Below are positions 1 to 8,183 of a DNA stretch of 64,000 bases, in pieces; the first letter of the stretch is position 1, and every line of letters starts with the position of its first letter. Under the pieces are notes generated by a model. The model was not told where the DNA came from and did not search any database. It was given only the letters and a program-made list of their open reading frames with translations. The stretch covers positions 344,326-408,325 of the forward strand of contig NZ_BMFP01000005.1 of assembly GCF_014638845.1 (NCBI RefSeq). The letters run 5' to 3'. This stretch comes from Pontibacter amylolyticus. Lineage in GTDB: Bacteria > Bacteroidota > Bacteroidia > Cytophagales > Hymenobacteraceae. The position numbers and the translations under genes are program-made.

Positions 1-117
1 CTTTTCTACGGCAAGAGGTACGCTTTTGTCTTCCCGGTTGATGTTCTCCAGCACTTCCCTCACCGACATCTTTTCCAGGTCGTTATAATTCGAGTCTTTC
101 TCGGTTGTAATTTCCAT
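1..117 (-). CDS. murQ: N-acetylmuramic acid 6-phosphate etherase, N-terminal 39 residues (cut by window edge)
   Basis: The reading frame opens at an ATG ending at 117 and runs off the left edge. The visible residues include DLEKMSVREVLENINRED followed by KSVPLAVEK. This is the N-terminal signature of the MurQ/SIS etherase family (E. coli MurQ has a comparable Leu-Glu-x-Met...Asn-x-Glu-Asp-x-x-Val-Pro-Leu-Ala-Val stretch). MurQ cleaves the lactyl ether of MurNAc-6-phosphate to give GlcNAc-6-phosphate and lactate in the cytoplasm, the last specific step of MurNAc recycling. It follows a run of exported cell-wall hydrolases on the same strand, which supports a peptidoglycan recycling role for the whole locus. 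The catalytic SIS domain lies outside the window. Confidence 0.85.
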   Translation of the reverse strand, partial: MEITTEKDSNYNDLEKMSVREVLENINREDKSVPLAVEK

Positions 118-171
118 TTTGTGTAAGTATAAATCCTTCTAAATCAATCGCTATACCTGTGTGGCTATACC

Positions 172-2034
172 TTATTTGGCAGGCACATACTCCAGGCAGG
201 CGATTTTCCCATCCATCGTGCTCACGACCACCCTGTTTTTGCCAAGCGGCATTACCGGGTTCATGAGACTGTTTGAACTTTTGTATTTCCAAAGCACCTC
301 TCCGCTCTGGCGGTCCAGCGCGCTGACCAAACCTGAGTGCGAGGGCACCAGTACGACCTTATTGTGTTCGACAATAGCCGAAGGGGCCAGTTCGTAAGGC
401 AGCTGCAACGACGATTTCCAGTCTACCTGCAGGGCGTCGGCCGAAGTGGAAACGCCGTATACCTGTCCGTCCATGGTTTTGACATAAACCAGCTTGCCGT
501 CAGTTGATATGCCCATTGATTCCCGCACGCGGCCTTCTTTCATCTGCTCCCGCCACACCACTTCGCCGGTGTTCGCATCAAGCGAAGTCATGAAGCGATC
601 GGGGGCTACGATAAAAATACGGTCATTAGCGGCTACCGGGTAGCAGGCAGCCGGCGAGAACATGCGATTGCTGGAGCCGTTGCTCCATTTCCAGGCCAGC
701 TGACCCGTTTTCGCATCAAGGGCGTAAAAATCGTTGCCCCAGCTGCCAAAGTACACTTTGCCCTGGTACAGCAATGGCTTGTTCACCACAAAGTTATTGA
801 CCTGATCAAAGTCCCACAGCAGCTTGCCGCTTTTGAGACTTAAGGCACGGAAGTGGCCGTCTGAAGCGCCGATGTAGACGATTCCCCTCTCGATCAGCGG
901 TGAGCCGAGCACTGGCCGGTTAGCTGTAAATTTCCAGACCAGTTTGCCCGTAGCGGCGGAGAGGCAGTAAATGTTGTTATCAGAAGAGCCCACCACCACA
1001 TAGCCATTGGCTACGGCTGGCGTGGAGTAAATCTTGCCGTTGGTGCGGTAAGTCCATTCGCGCTTCCCTGTTTTGCTATCCAGCGCATACACCTGACCGG
1101 TGGTGTTGGTGGCAATCACCAGGTTCTTATGAACTGTCGTTCCGGCTCCCACATCGCTATCGTCCTGGTACTCCCAAACCAACTTCACGTTCGGGTATAG
1201 CCCGTTCACGGCAAAAGAAGGGCGGTGGTGTTTAGTCGAGTCGTTGGCGAAATCATGCTTCACCAGCGGCACTTCCAGCCATTGCGGCAGGGTTTCTATA
1301 CCTGGCTTGCGGGTCTCAAAACTAGCTTTCCCGTCGGCAATGGTTACAATGTTGTAGCCACCGATCGGTTCCTTGGCCCGCAGGTTAGAGCGGCCCATCA
1401 CGGCAGGTATACCATCGTAGCTAAACTTGCGGTTGCCATGGCCGTGGCCGTGCAGAATGAGTTGGGTGTTTCGGGCGCGCAGCCGGTCAGTCACGTCGTA
1501 CCAGTTGTTGAGCGAAGAGTCCTGCGGGTAGTGGTTCAGGAAAACGATCGGCATTTCGGGATCCGGCAGGTGGTTCAGCACAGAGTCGAGCCACACAATG
1601 TTCTCACGCGGAATCTGCCCAGGCCCCATGCGCATGTTTGGGCCGGAACCGGTGCCAGCGAAGAGATAGCCTTTGTGAGTAAAGGCAAACGTCTCCGCCC
1701 CGAAAACTACCCGAAAGCTGTTGCTGCCGCTCTCCGACCAGTTGGTGTCATGGTTGCCGGGCAAAATGTACCAGGGCTTTTTAATCGTATCAAAGATCTG
1801 TTTGGCCAGTTTCAGTTCTTCATCAGAACCAAATTCGGTGATGTCACCGGTAATGACAACGAACTCAAGGCTGGGGTTGGAATTGATGTCGGCGATGGTG
1901 CGCGCGAGGTCTTCCTGTGCGGTGGGGTTGCCGATATGGGTATCGGATACAAAGGCGAACTGAAAAGATTGTGCCTGGCAAAGACTGGAAACCAGCAATA
2001 GAGCGATGAACGCTACATACCTTTGTATTTTCAT
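172..2034 (-). CDS. Exported metallophosphoesterase with C-terminal PQQ-type beta-propeller
   Basis: I chose the ATG ending at 2034, not one 24 bases upstream, because it starts a normal signal peptide (MKIQRYVAFIALLLVSS, cleavage near residue 22). Residues about 25-270 form a calcineurin-like phosphoesterase domain: SDTHIG at 30-35, GDITEFG near 63, GNHD at 93-96, an NHYP block, and HGHGHG as the late metal ligands. Residues about 290-620 carry repeated blades of the YALDSKTGKREW / CLSAATGKLVWKF type, the PQQ-like (WD40-like) propeller signature. The pairing of a phosphohydrolase and a propeller in one periplasmic protein is seen in Bacteroidota. The substrate is unknown; its position between the amidase and murQ suggests a cell-wall-derived phosphate ester, but this is inference. 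It is 54 bases from murQ. Confidence 0.85.
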   Translation of the reverse strand: MKIQRYVAFIALLLVSSLCQAQSFQFAFVSDTHIGNPTAQEDLARTIADINSNPSLEFVVITGDITEFGSDEELKLAKQIFDTIKKPWYILPGNHDTNWSESGSNSFRVVFGAETFAFTHKGYLFAGTGSGPNMRMGPGQIPRENIVWLDSVLNHLPDPEMPIVFLNHYPQDSSLNNWYDVTDRLRARNTQLILHGHGHGNRKFSYDGIPAVMGRSNLRAKEPIGGYNIVTIADGKASFETRKPGIETLPQWLEVPLVKHDFANDSTKHHRPSFAVNGLYPNVKLVWEYQDDSDVGAGTTVHKNLVIATNTTGQVYALDSKTGKREWTYRTNGKIYSTPAVANGYVVVGSSDNNIYCLSAATGKLVWKFTANRPVLGSPLIERGIVYIGASDGHFRALSLKSGKLLWDFDQVNNFVVNKPLLYQGKVYFGSWGNDFYALDAKTGQLAWKWSNGSSNRMFSPAACYPVAANDRIFIVAPDRFMTSLDANTGEVVWREQMKEGRVRESMGISTDGKLVYVKTMDGQVYGVSTSADALQVDWKSSLQLPYELAPSAIVEHNKVVLVPSHSGLVSALDRQSGEVLWKYKSSNSLMNPVMPLGKNRVVVSTMDGKIACLEYVPAK

Positions 2035-2331
2035 TGATTCAAGGCATTCGTAAAACAAAAGGACTCAGTAAGACTAAACTAAAAATGTATCCATCCTGCT
2101 CACGCGACTCTTGTTTGGAGAACTAGCGCAGAAAACCGCACAAAAGCGCATGAGCAAAACGAATACTGTCCCTTTATTTATGTTAAAAATAGTGACCGTA
2201 TTCGAGTAGTCCAAATTTTTAAGCATGTTTTTTTCATAAACCGGCAAGAACACGCAAAAACAGGGTTTTTAATACTTTATTAATGGCTGCTATACCTGCA
2301 CAAACCCGCACCATGCGGCGATACCCGGTAT

Positions 2332-2949
2332 CTAATTAGCGTTAATTAGTTGCCTGAAGCGGGGCAGTTCCGAGTACAACCCAGCCCCCGGACAGGTGGT
2401 TTGAGCAAAATCCTTGTGCGCGCCCAGGCTGTCGGCGGGTATACCGTAACGTTTGGCCAGAGCGGGCACCAGTTTCTCGAGCGTCCTCAACTGGGCCTCG
2501 GTAATGGCCTCCTTCTCAAAGTTACCCTCTACCACCACCAGCAGGTGCCCGGCCGGGTCGTAACTGGTATTCGAGTCGCCGGCGTAATTCAGGTCCCGCG
2601 CCTCCCCTACTGCCCCGTTGACATCCACATACAGGTGATAAGGCACATCCGCCCAGGCCGGTTTCATGCGGCCATCCGCCAGGGGACTATCCTCCTGCGA
2701 GAATTTCTGCAGGTTGCGCAGCTTGTCAGCCAGGCTACGGTCAAACAGTTGCGGCACGCCGGTGTGGTGGATGGTCAGCCTCGTCAGTTTGTGCGGCCGC
2801 ATGGGCAGCACAGGGTCCTTGGCGTCCCACTCCTCCCGCGACAGAAAGGTTATACCTTCAGGTATAAGCGGTGTGTCGGAGGTAGCCGCCGGCTTCTGGC
2901 AACTTATGAAGCTGGCAAGGGCACACATCAGTAGCAGTATCTTTTTCAT
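2332..2949 (-). CDS. N-acetylmuramoyl-L-alanine amidase lipoprotein (Amidase_2/PGRP family)
   Basis: The 205-residue protein starts with a lipoprotein signal (MKKILLLMCALASFISC, lipobox Cys at 17), so it should sit on a periplasm-facing or outer membrane. The zinc amidase fold is visible: LTIHHTG supplies the first His ligand, a Tyr-His pair follows in the VPYHLYVD block, and AHKDFAQTTCPG supplies the late His and Cys ligands. The family hydrolyses the bond between MurNAc and L-Ala of stem peptides. In this locus it would strip peptides from muropeptides, yielding sugars for the MurNAc route that ends with MurQ. The length is usual for the family. Whether it prefers anhydro-muropeptides, as AmpD does, cannot be read from the sequence. 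Confidence 0.88.
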   Translation of the reverse strand: MKKILLLMCALASFISCQKPAATSDTPLIPEGITFLSREEWDAKDPVLPMRPHKLTRLTIHHTGVPQLFDRSLADKLRNLQKFSQEDSPLADGRMKPAWADVPYHLYVDVNGAVGEARDLNYAGDSNTSYDPAGHLLVVVEGNFEKEAITEAQLRTLEKLVPALAKRYGIPADSLGAHKDFAQTTCPGAGLYSELPRFRQLINAN

Positions 2950-2994
2950 TTGGTTCTGATCTTTTTTAAAGCGCAGGTATAGTACCCTGCTTTG

Positions 2995-3711
2995 TCAATT
3001 CTTTCTTTGCTCCAGCAAATCGTCCAGCCTCACAAAACGATAGCCTTTCTGCTCCAGCAGCGTCATCATCTCATCCAGCCGGTGGTAGAACTTGTCCTCC
3101 CGCCTGGGGTCTGTGCCTATGTGCAGGAGCAACATAAAGCCATTCAGTCCGTTACGGTCCTTCGCCTCATACCCCATAATGGACTGCAGCACCGTTTCCG
3201 AACTCACATACCGGTTGCCCATCTCGGGGTAGGTATAATCAGCGGCGGAGCGGGTCCCTGGCGAAAAATTCACCAGTTGCAGGCCTTCTGCCTCCGTCCA
3301 GTTGGCGATGCTGTGGTTGTACCACTCGTATGGCGGCAGATAGTAAGGCGCGTCTGACTTCTTAACGCCAAAGGCCTCCATACGCTGATAATTCCGCTGC
3401 AGATCCTCACTGAACTGCTCCCGCGTCACCAATAGGCTGTCTCGTTTTGTCCAGTCGCAGTACAGCAGGTGCTCGTCGGAGTGCGCGCCCAGGTAATGTC
3501 CGTCTTTTTTAAGCTCCCGGATCAAGCCCTTGAAATCCGGATTCCGGTAAAAGCGACCCGTGAGGAAGAAGGAGGCTTTGGCCTGGTGCTTTTGCAGCAC
3601 TTTGCTGATGACCTCTCCTCCGTCTGCAAACTCATCGCCAGTAAAGACTAGCGCAATCTGCCGGGAAGTTGTGTCGCCCCGGACGATCGCGCCGTGGCGG
3701 TCTACGATTAC
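2995..3711 (-). CDS. Polysaccharide deacetylase domain, in the -1 frame of the preceding GH9 gene, with no start codon of its own
   Basis: This frame holds a NodB-type deacetylase: motif 1 is VFTGDEFADGG, motif 2 is HSDEH (metal-binding His-x3-His), then LPPYEW, NFSPGT and a late LLLHIGT block. Reading upstream from motif 1, I find no ATG, GTG or TTG before the frame closes inside the GH9 gene. The only usable internal start (GTG ending at 3600) would delete motif 1. The frame joins the GH9 gene exactly at an A AAA AAG heptamer that sits directly before the GH9 stop codon. It is therefore best read as the C-terminal domain of a GH9-deacetylase fusion made by -1 frameshifting. The alternatives are a true inactivating mutation or a sequencing error in the A6 run. 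Confidence 0.8.
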   Translation of the reverse strand, partial: VIVDRHGAIVRGDTTSRQIALVFTGDEFADGGEVISKVLQKHQAKASFFLTGRFYRNPDFKGLIRELKKDGHYLGAHSDEHLLYCDWTKRDSLLVTREQFSEDLQRNYQRMEAFGVKKSDAPYYLPPYEWYNHSIANWTEAEGLQLVNFSPGTRSAADYTYPEMGNRYVSSETVLQSIMGYEAKDRNGLNGFMLLLHIGTDPRREDKFYHRLDEMMTLLEQKGYRFVRLDDLLEQRKN

Positions 3712-5564
3712 TTTTTTACCTGGCTCCCCTCCCGTGAGCTATACTCTTTGGAAGCCAGCAGGTAGATCAGCGACGCGGTCCCATCCATCGTCGGTTCGTT
3801 GGTGCTGTAGTCGCCGAAGTCGTCGTGGTATACGGCCAGCTTAGACTGGAACTCGGCGTAGGCGTCCTCATTGTAAAGCTTTAGATGCTGCAGGTTATTG
3901 AAGATGCTCCCGTATACCGGTCCGTCCACCAGCCCGCCGTCGATTGGATACTTGTTCAATCGGGTGAAGGCCGAGTGCGGGTCTGTCGGCGTGTCACCAT
4001 GCGCTGGCAGGCCATACACCATGCTCGTTCCCCAGGGATTCACGCCAAACAACCAGTCGATGTTCGCCTGCTCCAGCTCCGCATAAGTCTGGTCGCCGGA
4101 GAGCTGGCGGTACAGGAAGTTCTGAATAGCGAAAGAGGTCGTCAGGTTGTTGGAGCACCAGATAAACGGCACCCCGCGGTAGAAGGCGTTTTTCTTGGCC
4201 TTGGCGTATACCTTTTCTATACCTTCTTTGTAAAAACCGATCAGTTCGGCCTTCGTCTTGTCATCAGATTTCTTGGCCAGTTCAAAATGCCCGAAGTTAT
4301 GGAAAGGATACCACTGGTAGTGACGGGCCGTATCAGCACCCATCCACGGCGTCACTTTTTCCTGAAGACCGTAATCATAGGCCTGCTTGAAAAACTCCTG
4401 CTTGCCTGTCAGCTGATAAAGCGCAGCTGCGCCCAGCTGCATGTCGTCCACCCAGTTGTCTTCCTCATAGAAATAAGGCGCTCTGTTGGGAGCGGTCTGT
4501 GCCACGCCCGGCTTGGCGAGGCCCAGTTTGTAAGCAGACTGTGCTTTCTGACCAAACAGATTCGAAAGATTTTGATCCTTGGTGCTGTAAATCTGAGCGG
4601 CCAGACCGAAGGCGCTGGTGAACTTTCCTGCAATGGAGGCAACCCCGGTCGCCCGGTTCTTATATTTACCCAGGCCCTGCGGTTCCCCGGAAGCGAAGTA
4701 TACCGGACGCGGTCCACCTCCACCCATGCCATAGTCGACAGGGTCATTCGTAGGGAGGCGCATGCCCTGGTGATCGCGGTCGTCGGCCAACTGGTTGAAC
4801 AGCCAGTCCTCGCGCGGGTGCAGTTTCAGGAGCCATTCCAGTCCCCATTTCGCCTCGTCGAGCACGTCAGCCACGCCATTGGTGCCTTCCAGCCCGTTTG
4901 CCTGGTGCTTGTCGGTGAACACACCCGGGAAATCGCGGTAGGCGGCCAGCAGGTGGTAAGTGGCGTTTGCTGAAGTGGTCGCATACTGCAGGTAATCCGA
5001 GGCGTCGTGCCAACCTCCCGACACATCAATGATGGTGCTGTCAGGCATCGGACCATACATGGTATAGCCGTCCTGGGTATGGCAGGAGTCTTTCAGGAAG
5101 GGGTTGAAGCCGCTGCGCTGCTGGCGCATGTAGCGCAGCGCAAAGTCAGCCGTGCCTTCGTACACATCCGCATCGATCCGGAACTCCGGCGACTTAGCTT
5201 CCCCGGCCTGCAGGTAGTAGGTGCCCGGCTTGTTGAATTCTGTAAAGTTCAGCCTGTAAGATTCCTGAAAAGGACCGTAAGCACCAAAAGCCTGACCCGC
5301 CTTTCCTTTAAACACTACTTTGCCAGTGCTGGCATCTACTAACTCAAACCGTTTTAGCTTGCCTTTCGACTTACTTCCCCAAACCGCCACTTTTATACCT
5401 GTCGGGGTATAGCCCAGTTGGTTGATGCGGATCCAGGCCGGCCCTTTGGCAGCAAGTTCTGCCTCCTCAAAATCAGGGGTGGCCTTGTTGGAAAAAGCGA
5501 TGGCATTGGCCGCCACAATCATCGTCGCCAGCACCAGTGCCAATATGGTCTTATTTCTGTTCAT
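3708..5564 (-). CDS. Glycoside hydrolase family 9 protein (0-frame product)
   Basis: The protein has 618 residues in the 0 frame. A signal peptide (about residues 1-27) is followed by an N-terminal immunoglobulin-like CelD_N domain (WIRINQLGYTPTGIKVAVWG) and an (alpha/alpha)6 GH9 catalytic domain. GGWHDASDYLQY carries the catalytic Asp pair, GVNPWGTSMVYG and PHSAF form the typical late motifs, and NEPTMDGTASLIYLLA carries the catalytic Glu. Most GH9 enzymes cut beta-1,4-glucans, but some act on glucosamine-containing oligosaccharides. The attached deacetylase and the cell-wall context favour an amino-sugar substrate (inference). The gene ends in GTA AAA AAG TAA, a dnaX-like slippery end. It is 52 bases from the upstream GHL10 gene. 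Confidence 0.9.
   Translation of the reverse strand: MNRNKTILALVLATMIVAANAIAFSNKATPDFEEAELAAKGPAWIRINQLGYTPTGIKVAVWGSKSKGKLKRFELVDASTGKVVFKGKAGQAFGAYGPFQESYRLNFTEFNKPGTYYLQAGEAKSPEFRIDADVYEGTADFALRYMRQQRSGFNPFLKDSCHTQDGYTMYGPMPDSTIIDVSGGWHDASDYLQYATTSANATYHLLAAYRDFPGVFTDKHQANGLEGTNGVADVLDEAKWGLEWLLKLHPREDWLFNQLADDRDHQGMRLPTNDPVDYGMGGGGPRPVYFASGEPQGLGKYKNRATGVASIAGKFTSAFGLAAQIYSTKDQNLSNLFGQKAQSAYKLGLAKPGVAQTAPNRAPYFYEEDNWVDDMQLGAAALYQLTGKQEFFKQAYDYGLQEKVTPWMGADTARHYQWYPFHNFGHFELAKKSDDKTKAELIGFYKEGIEKVYAKAKKNAFYRGVPFIWCSNNLTTSFAIQNFLYRQLSGDQTYAELEQANIDWLFGVNPWGTSMVYGLPAHGDTPTDPHSAFTRLNKYPIDGGLVDGPVYGSIFNNLQHLKLYNEDAYAEFQSKLAVYHDDFGDYSTNEPTMDGTASLIYLLASKEYSSREGSQVKK
3711..3732 (-). promoter_or_regulatory. 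Candidate programmed -1 ribosomal frameshift site (A AAA AAG) with upstream purine-rich stimulator
   Basis: On the coding strand the heptamer AAAAAAG (complement of 3711-3717) lies in the GH9 frame as GTA AAA AAG, followed at once by TAA. It has the same heptamer and phase as the E. coli dnaX frameshift signal. A Shine-Dalgarno-like run GGGAGGGGAG lies just upstream; from its first GGAGG to the slippery As is 10 bases, close to the dnaX arrangement. Downstream a short CCGGG/CCCGG stem could form about 40 bases away. After a -1 slip, translation continues as V-I-V-D-R-H into the deacetylase domain. Because Bacteroidota make little use of Shine-Dalgarno pairing, the stimulator is less certain than the heptamer. 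Confidence 0.6.
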
Positions 5565-5616
5565 GTCTTACAGTTGTTAATTCCGGACGTTTCTGAATTT
5601 AGGATGCAAGCTATAC

Positions 5617-7158
5617 CTAGCGTATTTTCTTTAGGTAAACATTAGAAGGCGCACTCTCATTTTTGAGCCGGTCAATGGACGTCACCACGTATTTGTAGGT
5701 CTTTCCGCGTTCGGCCGTCTCGTCATAGAAGCCCAGCTCGTAGTCGTTGAACTGAATGCGGCGGATGTTGCGGGCATGCTCCAGGTTGATCGGCTCGTTC
5801 TCGTTGAAGCGGTATACCACGAAGCCATACACATCCTCCTCCTGATCCGGATAATCCCACCGGATAACGGCTTTACGCAGTCGTGGGAAAACGAACAGGA
5901 ACTTGTCTTCGCGCAGCGCATCAGGTTGGGCCGGCTTGGCCATTCCTAGCCAAGGCATAACAGGCTGCAGGGCCGGATAGCGGTACAAATCGTGCTGCAG
6001 CGAGTCGCGGAAACCGGCCAGATTGTTGGTGAGCGAGCGGGAGCTGAAGTACACACTGCCCTGCACCCGCGGATTGGCGCGCAAGTAGCGCACCTGGTTT
6101 GGCAACTGCTGCCGGTCGCGCCAGCCTTCGCGGTCTTCCATGGCACGGTAGGCACCCTGACCTATGTACACATGCTTGCCAAAGGCGTTATCCGCCCACC
6201 AGTCCAGCAGTTTCTCGTAAGGCGCCGGTGTATAGCCGAAGGGGAAGTAGAGCTGCGGGTTGATGTAGTCGATCCAGCCTTCCTGCACCCACTTGCGGGC
6301 ATCGGCATAGAGGGCGCTATACCCGGACAGGCCATTGCTCTCTGAGCCCATCGGGTCCTGGGCCTTGTTGCGCCAGATGCCGAACGGACTAATACCGAAC
6401 TTCACATGCTCCTTTTCTTTCTTTATCTCTACTGACAGGTCTTTGATCAGCTGGTCCACGTTGTTGCGGCGCCAGTCCTCCACGTTCGCTATACCTTGCT
6501 TGTGCAGCATATAGGTGATCGAGTCGGGCAGGGCGGCTTTGCCTGGGTATGGGTAGAAGTAGTCGTCGAAGTGAATCCCGTCGATGTCGTAGTTGCGCAC
6601 CACGTCCATGATCACGTCCACGAGGTAGTGGCGCACCTCAGGCAGGCCGGGGTTGAAGTATTTTTTGTCGCCGTAGGTAAAGAACCAGTCCGGCTGAATG
6701 CGGGAGATGTGCTCGGTGCTCACCAGGGAATCCACCAAACTGGTAGAGGCACGGTAAGGGTTGATCCAGGCGTGCAGTTCCATGCCGCGCTTGTGGGCCT
6801 CTTCGATGGCAAACTCCAGCGGATCGTAAAATGGCTCGGGCAGCGTGCCCTGTTTGCCGGTCAGGAACATGCTCCACTGCTCACGGCCTTTGGCATAAAA
6901 GGCGTCGGCTGAAGGGCGCACCTGCAGCATGATGGCATTTATACCTGCTTTCTGATGGGCGTCGAAGATATCAATCAGCTCCTGCATCTGCTGCTGGGAG
7001 TCTACGCCCTGCTTGGGTTTGGAGGGCCAGTCGATGTTCTGCACCGTGGCGATCCAGACACCTCGGAACTCACGCTTGGGAGGCTGCTTGGATACCTGGG
7101 CAAAAAGGCTGATCGAGCTGAGCAGCAGGGTGGCTAAAAGTGTAAAGTTTCTAATCAT
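5617..7158 (-). CDS. Exported GHL10 (DUF187/YngK-like) glycoside hydrolase
   Basis: The protein has 513 residues with a signal peptide (MIRNFTLLATLLLSSISLFA). The family start EFRGVWIATVQNIDWPSKP is at about residues 29-47. It is followed by the TIM-barrel markers FYDPLEFAIEEAHKRGMELH, WINPYRAS, GIHFDDYFYPYPG and FGISPFGIWRNKA, all typical of the glycosyl hydrolase-like 10 family (Pfam PF02638). The last 100 or so residues look like a fibronectin-III-type domain (YGFVVYRFNENEP...YKYVVTSIDRLKN). Its B. subtilis relative YngK is poorly defined, and some family members are thought to act on peptidoglycan or related glycans. Its place in a MurNAc locus agrees with that but does not prove it. Confidence 0.85.
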   Translation of the reverse strand: MIRNFTLLATLLLSSISLFAQVSKQPPKREFRGVWIATVQNIDWPSKPKQGVDSQQQMQELIDIFDAHQKAGINAIMLQVRPSADAFYAKGREQWSMFLTGKQGTLPEPFYDPLEFAIEEAHKRGMELHAWINPYRASTSLVDSLVSTEHISRIQPDWFFTYGDKKYFNPGLPEVRHYLVDVIMDVVRNYDIDGIHFDDYFYPYPGKAALPDSITYMLHKQGIANVEDWRRNNVDQLIKDLSVEIKKEKEHVKFGISPFGIWRNKAQDPMGSESNGLSGYSALYADARKWVQEGWIDYINPQLYFPFGYTPAPYEKLLDWWADNAFGKHVYIGQGAYRAMEDREGWRDRQQLPNQVRYLRANPRVQGSVYFSSRSLTNNLAGFRDSLQHDLYRYPALQPVMPWLGMAKPAQPDALREDKFLFVFPRLRKAVIRWDYPDQEEDVYGFVVYRFNENEPINLEHARNIRRIQFNDYELGFYDETAERGKTYKYVVTSIDRLKNESAPSNVYLKKIR

Positions 7159-7183
7159 TGTTCCGGTTGGTAAGAGGGTGGCT

Positions 7184-7226
7184 AAAAAAAAGCCCTCCGT
7201 TAGGGTTAGTAAAGGAGGGGCTCTTT
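7184..7226 (-). terminator. Hairpin between the SusCD operon and the GHL10 gene
   Basis: AGCCCTCC and GGAGGGGCT form an imperfect stem around a 15-base loop, followed on the minus strand by a run of seven Ts. It lies 138 bases downstream of the DUF4397-like gene and just before the GHL10 start, so it may reduce read-through into the hydrolase genes. Confidence 0.55.
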
Positions 7227-7330
7227 CATGGTAATAAAACTATTCGTAAGCTAATCTATCACTACTATCTATTCTTCTATGCATGATGGCCTTCATACGA
7301 CCTGCATCAGTTCAGAAGCAAGGGGAAAAT

Positions 7331-7357
7331 AACCCGGGGCCAGCGCAACCCCGGGTT
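7331..7357 (-). terminator. Intrinsic terminator of the susCD operon
   Basis: AACCCGGGG and CCCCGGGTT form a perfect 9-bp stem with a 9-base loop immediately downstream of the last gene of the SusC-SusD-lipoprotein group. On the minus strand a TTATTTTCCCC tail follows. Confidence 0.65.
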
Positions 7358-7364
7358 TACCACC

Positions 7365-8171
7365 TTATCTCTCTCTCCAGTAATCTATCTGGGCTGCTTT
7401 TGGCGTTAAGGAGTAAGCACCACGAATCTGTGTAGTGTATACACGCCCTAACGAAGCCACCGCGAATGATTGCTGAATGTAGGCCTTGGAAGTGGCAGGA
7501 TCATACTCTGTTCCTGAAGCGAATACTTTGTAGGTATAGGTTCCTGGCTTCAGCTCCACGTAAGGGCCGTGCTGTTTAAACGCAAGACCTTTACCCAGCT
7601 CATATACTTCAACTGGCTCTGCTGGCTTTGTTTCAGTTGCTGCTACAGCGGAACGTACTGCATAGGCATCTACCGCAAAAGGCATGTCGGCCATCGTGTT
7701 CATAAAGCGCCACCAGATTTTGGTGTAGTCGGCTGGCGGCAGGTTGTCCTCCACCATGAACACTTCATAACTGGCCGGTGTACCCGCCAGGTAAGCCGAG
7801 TAGTGCTTGTTAGCAGCCAGGCTTACGGAAGTGCTTGCCAGCACATCGGCCGTGCCTTTCCCTGCCACGGTGTCAATTGCGCTCATGTTGAAGCTTCCGG
7901 CTGGCACCAGTGCGTAGGCGTTGCTTGGGTATACCGATCCATAAGCGTTGCCCAGTACGATGTCCGTAGCGGTAGGCGCTACACCGGTCACTTTCTTGCT
8001 ATCCAGGTAGAAGTTAGCGCGTGGTGCTCCTTCCACCTGGAAGAAGAACTTTACATAGGCGCCGCCGTCCTGCACTGGTTCTGTCACTTCAGGGATGGCG
8101 TTTTTTTCGCAGGCTCCCAACATGAGGCCCGCTGCCAAAAACAGGAATGCTCTTTTAAATATCTTCATCAT
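7365..8171 (-). CDS. DUF4397-like surface lipoprotein encoded after SusD
   Basis: The protein has 268 residues with a clear lipoprotein signal (MMKIFKRAFLFLAAGLMLGAC, lipobox LGAC, Cys at about 21). The rest is beta-rich, with the pattern YVKFFFQVEGAPRANFYLD ... YSAYLAG, as in DUF4397 domains; a second, weaker copy may follow from about residue 150. It starts 12 bases after susD and ends at a terminator, so it is the third gene of the SusCD operon, the position normally held by SusE/SusF-like glycan-binding lipoproteins. A surface binding role for the imported ligand is therefore likely, but no binding residues can be named. Confidence 0.75.
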   Translation of the reverse strand: MMKIFKRAFLFLAAGLMLGACEKNAIPEVTEPVQDGGAYVKFFFQVEGAPRANFYLDSKKVTGVAPTATDIVLGNAYGSVYPSNAYALVPAGSFNMSAIDTVAGKGTADVLASTSVSLAANKHYSAYLAGTPASYEVFMVEDNLPPADYTKIWWRFMNTMADMPFAVDAYAVRSAVAATETKPAEPVEVYELGKGLAFKQHGPYVELKPGTYTYKVFASGTEYDPATSKAYIQQSFAVASLGRVYTTQIRGAYSLTPKAAQIDYWRER

Positions 8172-8183
8172 CTCTTTTTCTGA

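Noticed and set aside
1225-2001. Long plus-strand frame (258 codons) inside the phosphoesterase gene
   Set aside because: It is antisense to a well-defined metallophosphoesterase domain and its own translation has no recognisable features.
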